The notes under the pieces: generated by a model
What the model saw: the letters and a program-made list of their open reading frames with translations, nothing else
Database searches by the model: none
What the model was told of the DNA's origin: nothing
Assembly (NCBI GenBank): GCA_029012165.1
Contig: JAQXLO010000211.1
Coordinates: forward strand, 1 to 5,056
Source of the DNA: Oscillospiraceae bacterium
Lineage (GTDB): Bacteria > Bacillota > Clostridia > Oscillospirales > Acutalibacteraceae
DNA length: 5,056 bases
Direction: 5' to 3'
Position numbers and translations under genes: made by a program
Part shown: positions 5,041-5,056 of the stretch, in pieces
Position numbering within the stretch: position 1 is the first letter of the stretch
How the letters are laid out: each line of letters begins with the position of its first letter

Positions 5041-5056
5041 TGCTTCGCACCGGGGA

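Overview
This window carries five complete protein genes in four transcription units, packed with very little intergenic DNA. No RNA gene, insertion sequence, CRISPR array or phage gene is visible. The sequence looks moderately GC-rich (by eye, not counted). Starts are preceded by purine-rich AGGAG-type ribosome binding sites, promoters are of the vegetative sigma-A/sigma-70 type, and U-tailed hairpins close units. With the protein types present, this suggests a Firmicute, perhaps a gut clostridium of the Oscillospirales/Ruminococcaceae kind. That placement is an inference; no rRNA or marker gene is here to prove it.

Layout, left to right. (1) A strong + strand terminator (21-59) ends a gene lying off the left edge. 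It meets a minus-strand gene (59-763) for a peptidase S51/dipeptidase E-like serine hydrolase. (2) A 150-bp divergent control region (764-913) holds two back-to-back extended -10 promoters with an A/T tract between their -35 boxes. (3) A two-gene + operon follows: a sugar phosphate isomerase/epimerase-like TIM barrel (914-1738) and a Gfo/Idh/MocA NAD(P)-dependent oxidoreductase (1757-2896), closed by a terminator at 2912-2945. (4) A + strand Fic-domain protein (2963-3952) has an N-terminal inhibitory-type helix and a C-terminal winged helix. (5) A bidirectional terminator (3951-3995) separates it from a convergent minus-strand gene (3999-4925) for an exported protein of the penicillin-recognising/class A beta-lactamase-like fold. 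That gene is driven by a perfect-consensus promoter.

How the genes may work together. The oxidoreductase and TIM-barrel genes are the only clear functional pair. The pairing is typical of sugar, inositol or glycoside catabolism, in which one enzyme oxidises a sugar hydroxyl and the other isomerises, epimerises or eliminates. The S51-like hydrolase shares their control region but has no obvious pathway link. The Fic protein is probably a self-regulated AMP-transferase, and the exported protein acts outside the membrane.

The most unusual points are as follows. The beta-lactamase-like protein has Cys where the catalytic Ser of the SxxK motif should be, and appears to lack the omega-loop Glu. 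The Fic inhibitory motif ends in Gln instead of Gly/Asn. Repeated CAAATC boxes lie directly upstream of the consensus promoter. No complete new system can be claimed from this window alone.
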